In this document: positions 60,831-64,000 of the stretch, piece after piece
Layout of the letters: each line of letters opens with the position of its first letter
Position numbering within the stretch: the stretch's first letter is position 1
NCBI GenBank assembly: GCA_949130495.1
Contig: OX422219.1
Location: 262,741,111-262,805,110, forward strand
DNA from: Sambucus nigra
Taxonomy: Eukaryota; Streptophyta; Magnoliopsida; Dipsacales; Adoxaceae
Reading direction: 5' to 3'
DNA length: 64,000 nucleotides
Notes under the pieces: generated by a model
Told to the model about the DNA's origin: nothing
The model's database searches: none
Seen by the model: only the letters and a program-made list of their open reading frames with translations
Translations under genes and position numbers: made by a program

Positions 60831-61486
60831 TGCTTATAATGCATTGACTTAAAATAAATTTTATTTTCTTTATATGCATCACTAAACAAGGACAAAAAGG
60901 AACATCGCCCTCGTTCAAAAGTTTGTCCGATGACAACATAGACCCACACACAAAGGCTCCAACTAAAGAATATCACGGTTTAGATAATGAGAGAGAATTT
61001 AATCTTCCTAAAAACATTTATTTAAATTTGAGGTTGTATAAAACATCAAACCATAAAATTACATATAACTTATAAATTTTATAACATTTTGCCGGCAGAA
61101 TATAATGGAATCGACTTAGAGCATAATCATGGTGCATTTCAAAGAATATTAATATTACTGGTAATCCCAATATCTGATTTCATTCGGTACATCCTAAAAC
61201 ACTATTTAGATTATTAACTCTACATATAAATTCATTATATTCCTTCTAAATCTATCGAACTACATTTTCTATCTATTTGTACAGAATAATGAGTGGCACC
61301 GTTCAACCAATCAGATTCATTTCCCATTATGTAAATAAAGGGAAATAAAGAGGATATATAAATCCATTTATCTATAAAAAGGCACATGCAAAAATTTAGG
61401 CTATGTATATGCTTCAGGCCTGATTACACATTTATAATTCATTTCGCACATATTGTTGAACATTTTTTTCCACATCTCTTTTTGCA
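60831..61486. other. AT-rich stretch downstream of the RPA relic
   Basis: No clear coding motif, apart from a short basic frame after 60890. The 3' end of the Helitron should lie in or near this stretch, but no unambiguous CTRR end with a preceding hairpin was found. Confidence 0.4.
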
Positions 61487-64000
61487 AGGTACGCCTGAAT
61501 TTTGAGGGGAAAATTCCCTTATAAGGGGGGAGCATGTAATAACCCATACTTTTGAGTAATTTATTTTATATTAATTTTCCATGAGAGGTAATTATATAAA
61601 ATATTGGATGATGGAGTAAATATTGTTTTAAGTGAATTAAAAGATAATATTTACTAAATTTTTGCATATTTACTGTTATGTGAATGTAAATAGCATTATG
61701 TTATTATTCATGGTGTCGTTGTGCTTTAAACGACATTTATGGTTTAAATGAAGTTTGAACTTGAAATGGTTTATATTATTCCAGGTGACAATTTAGAGGG
61801 TGCGGCCAGCCCCAAAATAATTGAGATAGTCAAAATAAGTGCCATATTGTATTTTTGGGTTCCGGACACTTTTAATAGGTTACGATTTAATTGTGTAGTT
61901 ATGAGTCATTTTAATGGTGTATTAACATTTAAAGAAGGGAATTTATACTAAAGGAACGATTTAAGTCTTCCAATACTTTTATTCCTCTTATGTGTTCCTA
62001 AACCTAGAAATAGAGAGATTGAAAGAGAATTTGGGGAAAAGAAGAGGAAGAAGAAGAAAAGAAGAAAAGAAGAAATTGGGGATTTATCTTGCTTCTACCG
62101 GAAAGGAATTCGAGATTTTAGCTTAAGGCAAGTTTCTTACTTGCTAGTATATGATTTAATGTGATAGTTGTGTAGTTGGAAAATTAAAACAAATAGTAGG
62201 TGTTGATAAATATTGATGTTTAAACCTTGAATCTTATTGTTGGTACGATTTAAGTTGGTTATGAGAGTTTGTTTTGGTGTAGAGAGGTTGTGGTTGTGTT
62301 GTTAGTTGATGAGAATGAAAGAAGTGTAGGAATAAAGGGTTGCGGTTTTGAATTTAGCATTGTGGAAGAAGAGAGAATCGTGGGTCTAATAGGCGCGATC
62401 AACCGCGGTACCAAGACCGGTCGACCGGGCCTTCCAAAATGAGCTTACTTCTTTCCTTTCTAAGCAAAACCCAAGAGGCGCGATCGATCGCGGTCCCATG
62501 ACCGGTCGACAGATCCCCTGTTTTTCACCCTTAAATGCTTAGTTTCTTCTAGCTTATTTATTTTAAGAAAAGGACTTAGGAACCTTCTTAAATGAAGTAA
62601 AACTAGAGTATTAGACTCTAGTAGAAAGGTATCTAAGAACCTAAGTTAGAAATGAGAGTTGGGACTTAGATTGGGAATTAATTTAGTTAATTAAATTAGA
62701 AGTAGATAAATGATTCTTTTATAAAATGAGTTAGTTTAGGTCTAAAGGGAAATATAGTGATTTAATGTGGACTTATAGAATTTGGTTAAAGTAATATCAT
62801 ACACTATGGTTTGAGTAATGAATGGTAATTCGTGGAGATTTGTATTAGAGATAATTAAACATTGAGAATTATAATGATGACATTAAACACTTATGGCTCC
62901 GGATAAAATGAAATGAATACTTGATAAAGTAAATAAATTATGAATGATAAATTGTATATACACACCTCTCTAAATGCAATCATAGGGGAAGTTACGCTCA
63001 TGAGGTGAAGTCCCCTGGATAGTGAATGTAGGGCGAATATCGTCCTCGGCCATAAGACTAGTTATTATATATTGTGTGATTATTGTTCAAAGTGAGATAA
63101 TTCCGGGTGTGGTTATGACTCACTGTCGAAGGTAGGCCACTTCCCGTCGTTATGTGATTTAGGATGCTCAGGTTGTCTTGGTGATAGGCTCTGGAAGATG
63201 ATAGCTATTTAGGGGCGCGTCCAGTGGGGAAACTCGAAAGGACGTTCTTAGAATAGTTATATGTTGTGAAATATAACTATTCATATTAAAGTGGGATATT
63301 ATTGATGGCAAAGAACTCTGTGAAATAAATTTCTTTGAATATGTTTCCTAATGAGACAAGGAACGGTGAAATGAAATTATGAAAAATGAAAATCTCTCTC
63401 AGTAGTATATTATCAATTTTGTCCTGCCTAATTGAATAGTGATCATTATTATTGATATTGCGTTAGGTTGTGCTTATAGATTGAGAAATTAGATTCCTTA
63501 CCCTTGCTTATGGTGAACGAAACAAGCTTATTCTTAATGATTTAAATGTTCATAACTGTCATGTACATTATTCACATGGTGATAATATCAAACTGGGCCC
63601 TGACCCATTTATATCTCCTTGTTCTTGCATGAATCTTATATTTTCCCAGGTGCTCCGCCGTAAGGACGCTCATATTGACTTTTCCATTCCAGTGTCCTGG
63701 TGCTGTAACACTTTGCGGATGTTATGGGATACTTTGATATAGACTCTTCCATCTTTTATATTCTAGTTATGATCGGTTAAACGTTCGAGCGTGTTGCCCA
63801 AGTTTTGTACTTGTATGATATTATGAAATGTTATACTTTAATACTTGGTGTAAACCTGTTGTAGATGTCTGTTAATCGACAGTTTATTTGGTTATTTTTT
63901 TTATATAGTTGTCGAATTAGTATATGTCTTTGTTTGCATCCACCTTCTTTCAAATTGAATTGTATAAATATTTTTCTTTAACTTACAAATAAAAGTTTTG
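61487..64000 (+). mobile_element. 3' end of a third gypsy-type element: pol tail, PPT and LTR (cut by window end)
   Basis: VRLNFEGKIPL and a stop at about 61489-61524 match the last residues of chromovirus polyproteins. The polypurine tract AAGGGGGGAGCA (61523-61534) then abuts an LTR starting TGTAATAACCC at 61535. The LTR has the same plan as the second gypsy element: a GA-rich leader (62020-62075), GGTCGACC modules (62391-62520), and a late CGGATGTTATGGGATA block near 63716. No LTR end is reached by 64000. No upstream pol sequence is present, so the element is 5'-truncated or its rest was replaced. Confidence 0.75.

Larger units (their letters stand above)
46593..61486 (+). mobile_element. 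Decayed plant Helitron (RepHel plus RPA), split by a gypsy insertion
   Basis: On the plus strand the order is Rep/helicase protein (47200-51545), then an RPA-like gene (51666 to about 60830), as in autonomous plant Helitrons. The RPA gene is interrupted by a 7.2-kb LTR element at 52279-59438. The terminal TC and CTRR-hairpin could not be located, so the outer limits are approximate. Many stops and frameshifts show it is inactive. Confidence 0.8.

Overview
The window reads as nuclear DNA of a flowering plant, most likely a repeat-rich, AT-rich pericentromeric or intergenic stretch. The evidence is the plant-type Ty1/copia and Ty3/gypsy retrotransposons, a plant-type Helitron (RepHel helicase plus RPA-like OB-fold gene), a relic R2R3-MYB exon and a fragment of nuclear 5.8S rDNA. 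I found no intact host gene. Almost everything recognisable is a transposable element or its debris.

Positions 1-26383 are one tandem array of a single copia family: internal region (cut by the window start), LTR, internal, LTR, and so on, giving five internal regions and five LTRs with exactly one LTR between neighbours and a period of about 5.5 kb. The LTRs are 980-1011 bp, start TGTTGGA and end TCCAACA. The copies are nearly identical, yet each carries its own disabling mutations. Some mutations and marker substitutions are shared between neighbours, which points to tandem amplification by unequal crossing-over or conversion. Where a tRNA primer-binding site should lie, the element instead has a stretch perfectly complementary (12 nt) to its own LTR, so self-priming is a possibility.

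Positions 26384-30959 hold a broken first exon of an R2R3-MYB gene (minus strand) whose intron would run into the array, a foldback MITE-like hairpin just upstream of it, and an old minus-strand copia relic (28395-30959). A piece of 5.8S-ITS2 rDNA is spliced into the relic's RNase H coding region. Positions 30960-33692 are AT-rich, without recognisable genes, and contain a diverged tandem repeat.

Positions 33698-44481 are a complete but dead minus-strand Ty3/gypsy chromovirus-like element (Tekay/Del type by LTR length and C-terminal chromodomain-like motif). Its 3-kb LTRs are flanked by the TSD TATTC; it has a perfect initiator-Met PBS and a PPT, and its gag-pol is riddled with stops. One LTR has gained a long AT microsatellite.

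Positions 46593-61486 hold a decayed plus-strand Helitron: zinc-finger/Rep region with a surviving HUH motif, a PIF1-type helicase, then an RPA-like ssDNA-binding gene. The RPA gene is split by a second gypsy-type element (52279-59438, TSD GAAGT) whose two LTRs differ by about 2 kb and whose internal region shows no coding capacity. From 61487 to the end there is the 3' tail, polypurine tract and most of an LTR of a third related gypsy family, cut by the window end. The layout is a nested record: Helitron first, gypsy insertions later, and a young copia array at the left.
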